From: Paraescarpia echinospica
Taxonomy: Eukaryota > Annelida > Polychaeta > Sabellida > Siboglinidae
Length of the DNA stretch: 64,000 nt
Assembly (NCBI GenBank): GCA_020002185.1
Contig: CM034534.1
Span: forward strand, 12,124,914 to 12,188,913
Direction of reading: 5' to 3'
The notes below the pieces were generated by a model. It saw nothing but the letters and a program-made list of their open reading frames with translations. It was not told the DNA's origin and ran no database searches. How positions within the stretch are numbered: the first letter of the stretch is position 1; every line of letters begins with the position of its first letter. Below are positions 44,001 through 53,589 of this stretch, piece by piece. The translations under genes were made by a program, and so were the position numbers.

Positions 44001-46507
44001 TAATGTCGAACAATATTTTGGGGTTATTGCCTGGGAAATGCAATTTTGCAGGCTATATATGGCTTCGACATATTTATTGTAATATTAAAAACAATAAATC
44101 TTTGCACACTAGAGGGCGCTGCTTATTACATCAGTCGCTGTACCCCCCGGCAGATCGCTTGCCGAAACTCGGAATATCAGCTCAGCCAATAAATTCGCTT
44201 GCCAGCAAATTTGAGTGGTCTTCTGGATGGTCTTCATGAACTGTTTGGGCAGTTGACGTAATTATTTGAATACACAATACCGCTCAGCGGCTCATGAGAA
44301 TGGTCAGATGAATAATTAAGTCGTAATTCCTGGAATTGGGGCACGAGTCGGATGGGTGTCTGCACTGTTCTCACGGGTGGTACAGCGAAGTCAAGTCAAA
44401 TGACTCCGCTAACTTCCATACAGTACATAGGAGATCTGCCAGGGGTAGTGTACGTAGTCACCCCCAGGGGTAGTGTACGTAGTCACCCCCCAGGGGTAGT
44501 GTACGTAGTCACACCCCAGGGGTAGTGTACGTAGTCACACCCCTGGCTTGTGAGGATGGAACAATATATAAATAAATGCAGATAAATTGAAGAAGAGTCA
44601 ATGTATGTATCTTAAATGTGACGTTTGTGTGTAGACTCGACCATGGTTCACAGTGAGTACATTGAGATGGCAATGGACACCCTCATAGAGCTGGTTGTGT
44701 CGGCCACGAGTCGACTGCGAGGGGGGGCCCAGGTGGGGGTCATCTCTAGGGCAGTGACCGCCCTCTGTAAGGCGTGGATGAACTGTGTCCTCAAACACAA
44801 GATTCGCTTCAGGTGAGTACCTCATTTCCTCTGCCTGTTAGGGGGTCATCTCAAAGCCCAATGTAGAATACTATGTGAAACTGATGTCATCTCGCCGTAG
44901 ACCCCCTCTCTCCCCTAATACATGAACGTGCCAAATTTATGTAATTATCTTTTGTGTAAAAAATATTTTTGGTGTGCAAAGTTTTCCGTGTATAATAACG
45001 ACTACCACCCATAATTACAAGCCAGGGTGCAACGGGGGGTTATATTTGCCATAACTTCCCCTAAATATTTCACAAGTTCTTAGCGTGAATACATGAATCC
45101 AGCGGACAATTCACTAACATTTTTATGATATCATCAGCACAGTTTTGTTCTTTAAAACCTTTTTTATTCCTTAACAAATCAATGTTCTTGTAAACTGAAA
45201 ACTGTCAACACCAGGGTCCCCCAAAAGGACACTTTCGTCGGTGTCTCACGGAAATAGTGTCCCTGTAATACGGCAGTGGCTTTTGCATTTTAAAAAGCTC
45301 CTTAACTTTAGCAACGGATTCTCGTTAAGGATGGATTTCTTATGAGGTCATTATTACCTTAGTGAATCGCAACGGGAATATTGGCACGGCAGCTGTAGTT
45401 GAGTGGTTGTTGTAGCTACCATGGAGCAGTGCAGCTGGAGTCTGACTGTCGGTTTGTGCGGAGCTGGCTCCAGTCATCGCTCCACAATGAGGACGTGAGA
45501 CAGAGTGTCCTTGCGCTGGATGTCTTCGTCTACCTGGGTGGCATCACACAGCTCCTGAAGCAACAGCCACACGGAGAGACGGACAGAGGGACAGTACAGA
45601 GACACCCATGTAAGTGGGTACTTACTGAACAGTGGGTGGGGGGGCATAGGTGGGTGGGTGGGTGGTTTAGGTGGGTAGCTGTAGATGTGTGTGGGGTGGG
45701 TGTGTGTGTATATGCGCATGTGTTGTTTTTTCAAGGAGCTATAACAAATAATTTTCTGTTGATGGCATCGTCACCTACCGAAAGCCTTTTCCCTGAATTT
45801 CATGCATCTTACAACCCTCCACGTTGTGTCAGTTCTGGCTACAGACAGTGGTGGATTCAGAGATTGCTGTAGGTGCTGTGCAGTAATTCACTAACGCAGT
45901 GAAGCCGAATTATTCCCAAAGACGTTGGGATGGTGTTCAGTTGAATAAGTCTGCCAGGAGCAAAGTGTAAACCTCTTTGAGCAGTCAGAATACTGTGCCA
46001 TAAAAGAACTTCACTTTTTAAATTCTTATTTAAATTATCATAACAGTTATGGTCAATTTGGCAATACAGCGACCTTGCAATTGTGGTCACACGAGGACAG
46101 TCCCAAATTATTTCTGTGACATACCCGGTAATATTTAGGAAATTAGTCTTGCTAATACAGTAAACTCCTCATTCAGGACACTTGCCCAGTGCCGAGGGTG
46201 GCCGTAATAGTGAGGTGTCACTGCATCTTTGTTAACAACTATTATCTGATTTCATGCAGACTGCGACCTCAGCATGACCTTGCAAAACACAACGCCACCT
46301 GGTGACAGCGATGGTGACAGCAGCGGAAACAGCGTCGTTCATATGGGAATAGGTGAGATGGACATCATCTGCCAGTCGGGCAAGTCGGCACCAACCAAAG
46401 ACACGAAGGCCCTGGTGGCCGACCTACCAAATAAGGAGCAGTGGCTAGCCCTGAGGGTGCACGGGGGCTCCCGCAATTGGCTCAAGTTCTCCAGTTGTTT
46501 CCCGTGA
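30448..46507 (+). CDS. CCDC142: CCDC142 homologue, complete eight-exon gene
   Basis: Seen: exons 30448-32092, 36162-36329, 37653-37834, 42637-42846, 43610-43721, 44635-44812, 45416-45609 and 46260-46507 join in phase to 2937 nt (978 residues plus stop), all with GT-AG introns. The C-terminal exons match human CCDC142 in order: a SEYxxxxxxTLxELV segment, ALCKAWMNCVLKHKIRFS, YHGAVQLESD, and the terminal EQWLALRVHGGSRNWLKFSS. Exon 1 encodes an N-terminal helical region with heptad-like stretches and the block KPIPFARVLSVLANERS. Known: CCDC142 is a conserved coiled-coil protein without an established molecular role. The ATG at 30448 follows an AG acceptor 10 nt upstream, so a 5' untranslated exon lies further upstream. 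Oddities: a glutamine run in exon 4, and about 1.3 kb of minisatellite in intron 3. Confidence 0.93.
32285..32515. repeat. GGACACC interspersed repeat, copy 2
   Basis: It contains GGTGTCCGACAGC, GGTGTCCAAACATATATACA and AGTGTCCTAATACACA, related to the copies at 16371 and 47140. It lies in CCDC142 intron 1, just after an (AT)n tract. Confidence 0.6.
32688..32850 (-). repeat. SINE fragment related to 8163-8398
   Basis: Shares GGGATCTTTTACTT, AAGGAACCAACAG and GTGAGGTGAATGAAATTG with the copy at 8163-8398. The tRNA-like head is poorly preserved. Intron 1 of CCDC142. Confidence 0.65.
33440..34230 (+). mobile_element. LINE ORF2 C-terminus, uninterrupted, in CCDC142 intron 1
   Basis: The frame 33471-34124 (217 codons) encodes KDLGLTISANMKVSEQCGIA, IVRPHLEYCIQAWRPYRKKD, MLERVQRRATKMIP, LTTLETRRLRGDQIEVFKI and FSQRTVNEWNRLS, the CR1/L2-type region after the reverse transcriptase. 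The frame is open to its natural stop, so insertion is recent or the copy is a young 5' truncation. The 3' tail has repeated TTAAATCTTG units (about 34205-34225). Confidence 0.85.
34636..34670. repeat. ACTTACATCA tandem repeat
   Basis: Three to four units of ACTTACATCA. Confidence 0.85.
36162..36329 (+). CDS. CCDC142: CCDC142 coding exon 2
   Basis: After a pyrimidine-rich tract and TGTGCTAG, 168 nt encode FCKAIGHQVTDKC and AKLLRDSFHPLQNILTTLEE, ending at G|GTTAGT in phase 1. It is not a long open frame; it was located because phase and splice signals link exon 1 and exon 3. Similarity to human is weak here, so the call rests on phase, splice sites and helical, gap-free coding. Confidence 0.82.
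36623..37057 (+). repeat. Inverted repeat A, left copy (CCDC142 intron 2)
   Basis: 435 bp that recur as the reverse complement at 38549-38983. The translations of the shared part are identical over more than 90 codons, so nucleotide identity is very high. The minus strand could encode STKCSETKIKTYENIKIHRS with a methionine start, but no family is recognised. The right end reads GCTGCACCCCAAGTTTGCCG. Confidence 0.92.
37061..37346 (+). repeat. Direct repeat B, copy 1
   Basis: 286 bp starting GTAGTCTTTTCAATGC and ending CAATGCATTACA, recurring in the same orientation at 39175-39460 with almost no differences (one seen, GATGATAT versus GGTGATAT). Confidence 0.92.
37653..37834 (+). CDS. CCDC142: CCDC142 coding exon 3
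   Basis: The acceptor TTGAACAG and donor CAG|GTAGGA bound 182 nt encoding AYWTLLMPSIDRLV and ASQLLRAGALAGFLLVTHSD. It enters in phase 1 and leaves in phase 0. It is flanked on both sides by near-identical inverted repeats (36623-37057 and 38549-38983). A minus-strand open frame of 141 codons over this exon is a shadow. Confidence 0.85.
38549..38983 (-). repeat. Inverted repeat A, right copy (CCDC142 intron 3)
   Basis: Reverse complement of 36623-37057, same length (435 bp). With its partner it brackets CCDC142 exon 3. The sequence beyond its left end (38390-38548) is not shared with the left copy. Confidence 0.92.
39175..39460 (+). repeat. Direct repeat B, copy 2
   Basis: 286 bp copy of 37061-37346. 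Because repeat A is inverted between the two places while B is direct, the pair is not a simple tandem duplication. Confidence 0.92.
39632..40635 (+). mobile_element. TTAA-flanked piggyBac-like non-autonomous element
   Basis: Terminal inverted repeats CCATTTCAGTG (39632-39642) and CACTGAAATGG (40625-40635) are each flanked by TTAA (39628-39631 and 40636-40639), giving 1004 bp. Including flanks, TTTAACCATTTCAGTG is repeated in inverted form. At 40004 a short frame MASEIEMSSTSDEFSSESSD ends at a stop, resembling the acidic Ser/Asp-rich N-terminus of piggyBac transposases. The rest of the transposase is absent. Internal tandem duplication of about 150 bp: 39735-39880 and 39888-40010. Intron 3 of CCDC142. 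Confidence 0.8.
40690..40750. repeat. GGTGCRGCTTT terminal-repeat-like motif
   Basis: GGGTGCAGCTTTAATTAGGG and GTGCGGCTACAAATACAGG resemble the end of repeat A (GGGGTGCAGCTTTTAATACA, 38573-38592) and terminal motifs common in pogo-like elements. Inference only. Confidence 0.4.
41118..42442. repeat. GT-rich minisatellite, about 17-25 bp unit
   Basis: 1.3 kb of tandem GGTGTTGTGGGTTGGTGTGT units with an intermixed GATGTTGTGGGTTGCTGTGT variant. The plus strand is almost free of A and C. All frames on both strands are open because the unit lacks stops, producing spurious proteins rich in HTNPQ (minus) or CGVVGWCV (plus). It lies in CCDC142 intron 3, about 200 bp upstream of the exon 4 acceptor. 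Confidence 0.97.
42637..42846 (+). CDS. CCDC142: CCDC142 coding exon 4 with glutamine run
   Basis: After acceptor GCTTCAG, 210 nt (phase 0 on both sides) encode LLGDEMQRSLVACQ, a CAG/CAA-coded glutamine-rich stretch of about 24 residues (692-715) and then KLDRLRRLWQQLQDFNAKNQ. The donor is CAG|GTAATA. The glutamine run is absent from human CCDC142 as I recall it and is coded by mixed CAA/CAG, as expected for an expanded but interrupted repeat. Confidence 0.87.
42905..43225. repeat. Minisatellite, 34-42 bp unit, after CCDC142 exon 4
   Basis: About eight diverged copies of CCCATTGAGGCACACCAAAA followed by CCTCAAATTGGACA. It starts about 60 bp after the exon 4 donor. Confidence 0.88.
43610..43721 (+). 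CDS. CCDC142: CCDC142 coding exon 5
   Basis: The acceptor TTGTTTCAG and donor CCA|GTAAGT bound 112 nt encoding TLSGTLMKQFLDDFSEQAGE and EVMPQGALWKKKC. The MPxGxxW core corresponds to human MPRGRYW. It leaves in phase 1. Confidence 0.9.
44438..44542. repeat. 26 bp tandem repeat before CCDC142 exon 6
   Basis: Four copies of CAGGGGTAGTGTACGTAGTC followed by ACCCC, within 100 bp of the exon 6 acceptor region. Confidence 0.92.
44635..44812 (+). CDS. CCDC142: CCDC142 coding exon 6
   Basis: The acceptor TGTGTAG and donor AG|GTGAGT bound 178 nt. The peptide HSEYIEMAMDTLIELVVSAT then AVTALCKAWMNCVLKHKIRF aligns with the human segment SEYAGLVVRTVLEPVL...ALTAIVGAWLDHILTHGIRF. It is the best anchored part of the gene. 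Confidence 0.94.
45416..45609 (+). CDS. CCDC142: CCDC142 coding exon 7
   Basis: The acceptor TTGTAG and donor CAT|GTAAGT bound 194 nt. The peptide begins YHGAVQLESDCRFVRSWL, equivalent to human LQGALQLKQDFGVVRELL, and continues with ALDVFVYLGGITQLLKQQP. It ends in phase 1. Directly after the donor is a G-rich TGGGTGGG tract (45635-45710). Confidence 0.94.
46260..46507 (+). CDS. CCDC142: CCDC142 coding exon 8 and stop
   Basis: After TTCATGCAG, 248 nt encode an acidic, Ser/Gly/Asp-rich linker (GDSDGDSSGNS) and the conserved terminal block EQWLALRVHGGSRNWLKFSS before TGA at 46505-46507. The human end is QAWLALRQHQRPRWHLPFFS. An 82 bp tandem repeat begins immediately after the stop, so the 3' UTR is probably repeat-derived. 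Confidence 0.95.
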
Positions 46508-46825
46508 AAAAAATCCAGTTAAACTGTAAACTAAATTTATTGTAACATACTGACTGCCCAAATGTGTTTTATTTAACCACTTTTTTAAAATCCAGTTACA
46601 CAGTGTAAACTAAATTTATTGTAACATACTGACCGCCCCAAATGTGTTTTAGTAAACCACTTTTTATTGTTACATCCAGTCACACAGTGTAAACTAAATT
46701 GTAACATACTGACCGCCCAAATCAGTTTTAATTAACCAATTTTTATTGTTAAATCCAATTAAACGGTGTAAACTAAATTTATTGTAACATATTGACTGCC
46801 CAAGTGTGTTATAATTAACCATTTT
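46508..46825. repeat. 82 bp tandem repeat after CCDC142 stop
   Basis: About four diverged copies of a unit containing AAATCCAGTTA, GTAAACTAAATTTATTGTAA and CATACTGACTGCCCAAATG. The last copy runs into the interspersed repeat at 46790-47080. It probably forms the CCDC142 3' UTR or its immediate flank. Confidence 0.85.
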
Positions 46826-47080
46826 TGTTGTTAAAATTTATGTTTGATGAGGACAACGTTTGTTTACATGATGGTGCACTGCTTTCGAATGTATAGCTTC
46901 GGGTCAGATTACTAATGGTACGGATAGATGCATCAGGTAATACGTCAATATTACCTTTCTTGGAATTATCCAAGCTTGCTATTCAGGGATTTAAGTAACA
47001 GCTCAGCAATTTTTTTAAACATTAAATTGTTGAATTTAAAAGTTGTTTCTGCATTGTTTAAACATATCTGGGCAGTAAAT
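46790..47080. repeat. Interspersed repeat, copy downstream of CCDC142
   Basis: Direct-orientation relative of 30015-30330; see that entry for shared blocks. Confidence 0.8.
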
Positions 47081-47139
47081 GTTAGGCTACTGTATGACAC
47101 ATTTTATAATAAGAATGAGAGGACTACCATAATGCCCGT

Positions 47140-47270
47140 ATGTTTTTGGACACCCTAAAAATCTAGGAAAATAATTATTTTTCTGTACTATATGTTTTGG
47201 GACACCGTAATAAGTATAATTATTATTTGTCCCTATGTATTCGGATACCTGGGATATTGGGCCATTGAGA
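47140..47270. repeat. GGACACC interspersed repeat, copy 3
   Basis: Contains TGTTTTTGGACACCCTAAAA, TATGTTTTGGGACACCGTAA and TATGTATTCGGATACC, related to 16371-16550 and 32285-32515. Confidence 0.6.
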
Positions 47271-49895
47271 CACTAAAAAATGGTTACTAGCAGGGTAATA
47301 AACAAGGACGATATGACGTCAGGACTCGTTCGCGTCCCTAAGTATAGGGACAGTGAATATGAGATTTATTTTTGTGCACCGTATGTTTTGGGATGGCGGA
47401 TAATTTAAATATTGTTAAGTGTCCCAATACATAGGGTCATTATGGTACCTTCCTTTAAGGGTCACACAATTATGGAGTAGCTCTGTGGGTGGTGTATATG
47501 AAGGGTTTTGGGGTGAAATGCAATAATGCTATACTGGGTGCAATTTCTGAATTGTAATCTACAGAACGATTTCAACTCTTGCTTTGAATTTGGATTCGTA
47601 AGATATTCCAACGTCATGTCAATGTTTTCGTATACGTTCTGAGGAAAAACTACAAAAGTGAGTACTTCTAACAAAAATGGATTTTTGCAGATTTATCCTG
47701 AAACCCTTCATATTATTTATTGCAAATAGGTGGCTCAGTTATCCAGATGTACGGGGATAATTCTTGTCAAAAGTTATGTATATCAGTGCTTATTTAATGT
47801 CACCTTTGACAATGATAATATATGTTCCCCTGTTGTGTTTATGCCATGCTGTTGATTTACCTTCTAATTTGGCATGTCTTATGAAAACAAAAAGGATTGT
47901 TGAGTCAAGGACTATGTATGTTATCAGAAGACTTACATACTATTATTTAGCTTCTGGCTTTTGTTATTCTATTCTACAGTGTCATATTTTTATCTCCTTT
48001 CCATTAGCGTCACAAAGTATCCTTCTGGTAAAATCTTCCATTGGATAGACAATTCACAATGGTGGACAGTCATCACATGACTGACTATGTTATCACATGA
48101 TCAGTTTAGTAACCATGTGACTAGTTCAGTGACAAGTTCAATTAACTTGATGATGCTAAGTTCAGGAAAGACTTAATTTAGAGTTGGTATTTTGGTGCGC
48201 AATAAGTGTGGTCAGTGAGTGACAAGGAGGAAGTTAGACATTATAAAATGTCTGCAGAGTAATTCTCCCCTGTAAACGAGGTATTTTAGTATTTGTGATC
48301 ACACCAAATCTCTGTTTACTTACTATATCATGTATATGCGTCTTTTTACTGATCCATGACGTTTCTGTATTGTTTCTGTTTACATTATTTATTTGTTTCT
48401 CATTTATACAATATAACTATGCGTATATTATATATTATTTTATTGGAATGACCGTATTTACGTCATATGAATATCAACGCTAATGGCTGCGTCTCATCAA
48501 TTATTCTCACCACTGTAATAATTAGCATAAATTAACATAATGTCACAAGAAACACATATCACTGACCATACCTTGTGTGATAGACAGAAAGTACATTTCA
48601 CATGGTAGCGAGAACATACAAATATAAACATACATATTGTCTTCTTATAATTTTGTAAATTATATAAATGTGTATATAAATCTGTAAATGTATATCTGCA
48701 TATAAATATGTATATTCGATGTAACACATTGTCTCACTGCTGCAATATTGACTTAGATTTCTATCAAAATTTGTTCCTATCAAATGTTGTATAACATAAA
48801 ATTTGAACCTCTGTTTTTAATAAGATGTTAGAATGACATGGTTGAGCACTATGGCATGTGATAGAAATTGGAGATAGTAATAGCCACATAATAGATTATT
48901 ATATATATATTGTACATTTGTGCTACTATTAATTTATTGTGATTCTGTTTTAATAGCGTAGCAAAACCAGACTTTGTGATATTTCTTTCAGGCACATTTT
49001 TCTTTCCAGTTATTTTATCTTGTACAGAAGAATTGAAAATATGCTTCAGCTGATTGTCAGTGGAAAAATATATAAATATATTTAAATAAAATACATGCAC
49101 AGCCATAACGTCTATATTGCGCCTCATTGGCTGTTCAAATTAGAGAATAACTAGGATGGAATTTGTGCCAGATAATGATGATAAACATTTCTTTGCCGTT
49201 TTAATTATTTTCACACATCTGACAATGTAAATAGAATCAACACCAAAGATAGCAGATGTTTGCAGCATTGTATACATGTAGTTTTATGATAGGGATTTCA
49301 TGTGATTATTTAATTTTAATCATAACTCACATCAGCACAACCTGTAAATGATCTACGCTGCAGAATTATTATTTTATGACAGTCATGCTTCACAAAATTT
49401 TTTACTCCTGATTAGCTTATTTTATAAGTTGCAAAATATCTATATTCAATATTATTTATTGATGTCTATCTATGACTTGGTTTTTATGTATACCTCATTT
49501 CTGAAGTTGGTCAGAATGTCTTATATCAGTTATGGGGTAGCTGAGCATATCTTTGGGTTTTTATCCTAGTCAAGCAGGTTCAACAAAAATAACGACGAAT
49601 CGCAAGTTGTGTGTTGATTTATCAAATTTGGCAAATATTTATTTACTGTAACTGTGTGATATATTTATATTAAACATATTATATACAAGTATTATTTATT
49701 TGTAAATGTTGTTTACTGTATTTTTCTGAGTTTCTTGAATTCACCAGCTTTTTGTGTGGAAAATGGTTTAGATCATCTGTATTGTTGTATACCTTTATTT
49801 TATCAAACAACTGGATTGTCACAATTGAAGTGTACCATGACTAGCAACAAATAAATATGTTTTGTTTTATTCGAGTTGGTGTAATATAAAAAATA
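47271..49895. other. AT-rich sequence without recognised genes
   Basis: Very AT-rich. Open frames are short, hydrophobic by composition and unlike known proteins. No splice-linked coding series was seen. Confidence 0.55.
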
Positions 49896-49899
49896 AGGT

Positions 49900-50040
49900 A
49901 AATATGTGATTCCTTTGATGTATGGCATGATATCCAGTCCTCAGGATTACCGTGAGCACTTTACTCCCTGTTCATTCTAATAACATTCTCTGGGAAGCAT
50001 TCAGCCACTTTGCAGTTACTGTGGTACAACTATTCAGGCC
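49900..50040 (-). repeat. SINE fragment
   Basis: Contains ATATCCAGTCCTCAGGATTA, GAGCACTTTACTCCCTG and CTCTGGGAAGCATTCAGCCA, matching the SINE at 56783-57116. The tRNA-like head is missing, so this is the 3' part only. Confidence 0.7.
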
Positions 50041-50734
50041 CATTGCCAATGGGGTTCATTGGATTTTTTCAAAATCCCATTTTTATCAAATATATTTTGA
50101 CTCCACATATCTCTACAAAAATAGATTCAGGGGTGTTTACAAACTAAATCATGAAGTAAACATTTGTGTTTATGAACCCCTTCAAAAAATGAGCCCCCCA
50201 TTCGAACTAATCTACACCTATTTTCCTGCTAAGCTATCAATGTTCACTGCAATAATACATCAGTTCAGTGAAATATTCACAAACTTCTTGGACATAGGCC
50301 TAGGATATCTCTCACAGGGGGATTTAGACACACCATTTTTACAAACACTCCGAAAGCTAAACCCCCAGTTAAACAGCACAAACCCATTTTCGAAGCACCC
50401 CTCTCACCGAAGAATGACTGCCAAAATGATGCATTCGTTAGCCATCGAGTTTTTGAACAAGTTCAAATGAAAGCAATATGGCCAACTCATTGACTCCACT
50501 TTGGCACCCTCTTTTGCAAACCCTTCTAAAATGAACCCCCCTCGGTCTCCCCGCCCTCCAAACCCGTTTCACGTCTCCTCGTGTGGTTGTCAGTTTAATG
50601 CTTACCACCAAAAGTTGTGAAAGTGCGCAGACGTCGTGCTATAAAGATATACGATATAAAAAAGTTGACACCCATCGTAAACCATAGTCAATAGTGGCTT
50701 CCTACAACGTACCCAAGCAGATTCAGACGCGTGC

Positions 50735-50935
50735 GTACACACATACACACACACGCATACCACACACACGTACACCACACACACATGCACACCATTCACA
50801 CACCACAAACACACGCACACGACAAACATACAAACGCGCACACACACACACACACCACAAAGATTCAAACGCACACGCACGCATACATACACACACCACT
50901 CACACATTACACACGCACGCACGCACACACTCTCC
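50735..50935. repeat. CA-rich compound microsatellite
   Basis: (CA)n with ACACGCATAC and CACACCA variants, about 200 bp. Open frames on both strands here are repeat artefacts. Confidence 0.93.
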
Positions 50936-52655
50936 AACTAGATACATGTTTTTCTCTCGTACAGTACAGGTGACTCGTAAAAGTCTTCCACAAGAGAGCG
51001 CCACTGCTGTCGGTGTGCAACTTTCTAGGTCAGTGATACCTCGATCAGGCTGCACGGATCTCCTTTTAAACAGCCTGACCTAGCAATCTCCACCTTTGTA
51101 TTTTAGTTGTCATGGCCAATGATGCTATGTCTCTCTTGCGACACCTGTTCTGGAAGATATCAAACGAGAAATGCGACTTTCGTAATAATAATAATAACAA
51201 ACTTCTATTCCTAAATCCCCAGGAATCTGAGCTCAGAGGCGCAACATACAAGAATCGTTGGGCAAAATCGTTAACATCTATTAGTATCTGACACTGTTCT
51301 GCAATCTACATTCTACACCAAGAACATCACCTTTGTTCAGTCCCACTTGTGTTAAATATCTGCTGATTTGTCTACCAGATGGATTTCGGTGTACCGGTAA
51401 TGAAAGTCTAGGAGGCTTTAATGGTTCTACTCGTAGCATCTTTCTCTGTTGTATATGCATCGTGTAAACATTTTGGAACCTCGATATTTGAAGGCATCAC
51501 TATTGATAGTGGCAATCAAAGACATCTTGTGATGGTCCCACGTCTGTGCTGAACCATTGCCGGATATGAGGCGCTGCTGTTGTGAGTTTCTCCGGCTGCT
51601 CTTGCCAGTTCTTGTGTTGGACTGTTCTCTGTCTATCTGTCAACTCCAAGTTGATGTCCATCTCGATCGACTACTTGTGTTTTCTGTCACGATCCAGTCA
51701 GTGACAAGGACGAACACTGTCTCAAGGTGTGAACCTCCCACTAGAGTCAAAAGGTACGAACCGCCTAGACGGCCCGCTCACAGAAGAATGATTCTTTTCC
51801 CAGATGATGAAATCATTTTATCATATAGCGAAAGGAAACGTTGTTAGCGGCGCCGTTTGTGAACAAGATGAAGGGATATAAAGGTTCGATATGCGAGGAA
51901 ATGTGGAACAGTTAATGGCGAATGCTTAGACGAGGGCCTCCGACAAGGTCCCGAGAAAGAACGTGACGGCAACGTTGAAAAAGAGGCGAATGTTACAAGT
52001 AGATGTCAGGATGGTGGACGCAATGAATTCGAGAACGAGGTAAAGATTGGTAGTTGGACATGATATGTCAACATAGGCGGATGCAGGGGAGCCTGGGTGG
52101 CACGTGTCCCCCCTAGACCTTTGGAATGTTGCGTGACCGTAGACCTTTTTGAATGGGCCCACGTGACCGTGCCCCCTAGACCCTTGGAAATGTGAGGTAA
52201 CAATAAGGTGAAATTACGCCGACGTGGCGGCGAAACATTTTCACCAGCATCCACCCATCCCCTCCCCCCGGTCTTCCGATGCCACCGTCGAACCACGCGA
52301 GCCAGTAGAGAAGCTGAAGAGCGGCGAAACATTTTCAATAGCACCCCCCCCCCCTTATTTTGATGTCACCAGTCGAGCCGAGACAGCGGAGAAGCTGAAG
52401 TTACGGCGGCGCGGTAGCGAAACATTTTCTACACCATTTGGTTTGGCCGCCTATGGAGGCATTGTGCCCCCCCTAGACTACCCTCTCTGGGTCCTCCCCT
52501 GGTCAAGTTAAAATCTTACAAGCAATTTAGTGCACATCATTCATAGCTGTTCATCATCGTGATGGGGTTAATCAGCAGGAATATCGGCACGAAATAGTTA
52601 ATTATCTGATCATAATAGCAGACAATATGCATTTGGGTTACAATCGTATGCATAA
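50936..52655. other. Sequence without recognised genes
   Basis: An (ATA)n/(AAT)n tract at 51183-51198 may be the tail of a retroelement. 52060-52500 is GC-rich with repeated CCCCCTAGAC and GGCGAAACATTTTC phrases (two or three copies each) but no coherent reading frame. Confidence 0.45.
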
Positions 52656-52965
52656 GATAAAAGGTAAGTTCTTATACACTGCGTGGTAACCAGTCATGAG
52701 GACTGCTCAAAACGCTTTATACAGTGTGAGTAGAATAATTTGTGCGAGAGATGTGAACTAAGGATGAACATAGACAATATGAAATGATGTGGTTTTAGGC
52801 AGCAGAGAGAGGAGTTGAACATCAGGTTGGAGGCAAAGAGGTCATGAAAACGTATACGTATGGATTTTGGCACCATCTACAAAGGCATTGCTTAACCCAG
52901 GAACAGGAATGGCGATCAACGCCACCTGCGTACATTCAGATGTGAATGCAAAATAAAAGTAAGAA

Positions 52966-53274
52966 GTTCTTATAACATATGGCGCGATATCAAGTCATTA
53001 GGACTGCTCAAAGCCTGGCAAACCTGTTCAACGGAACACCATTGCGACTTCTCTTGAACGCTGTAATTAATACGCAAACACTATTCGTACACAAATGTCC
53101 ACCACTATCTATAACAAGGTACTTATTCTCACAGCTGGGTGAACTGGAGCAACATTGAGCAAATGAGCTTGTCCAAGTTTCGACACGGCAGCAACATGAT
53201 TCAAACCCGGGTTCTCTCGATTGAGAGTCCGATGCTTTAGCCATCGCGCCACCGCAGGTGAGCCTAATGCTTAC
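52966..53274 (-). repeat. tRNA-derived SINE copy
   Basis: On the minus strand the head shows TGGCGCGATGGCTAAAGC (A-box-like) and GGGTTTGAATC (B-box-like), then the body GTGTCGAAACTTGG and a tail ending AAGAACTTAC in complement. A second 3' fragment of the family lies at about 52660-52735. Same family as 56783-57116. Confidence 0.82.
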
Positions 53275-53589
53275 TGGCTTACAGGTAATAATCAAACATA
53301 ACCCAGAATTCCAGAGGATGGCATATCGATGTAAAATTTAATGTATTGCTTGTTAGCGTTAGTACAAAACGTAACATATGATAAGGGGAAACAAACACAC
53401 ATCTGTAATACAAATCATACACGTACGTTGATATATGTTTTTTTATTTTTTTATTTTTTTTACACGAATCAGATTTCATTGCATATATGACATGAATAAG
53501 GAACACAAGCAATGTGTTGCTTCGTTCCATTTGATACGTAATGTATACATGTTTCATATTACTGCTACATCTGTGATATACTTAACATT

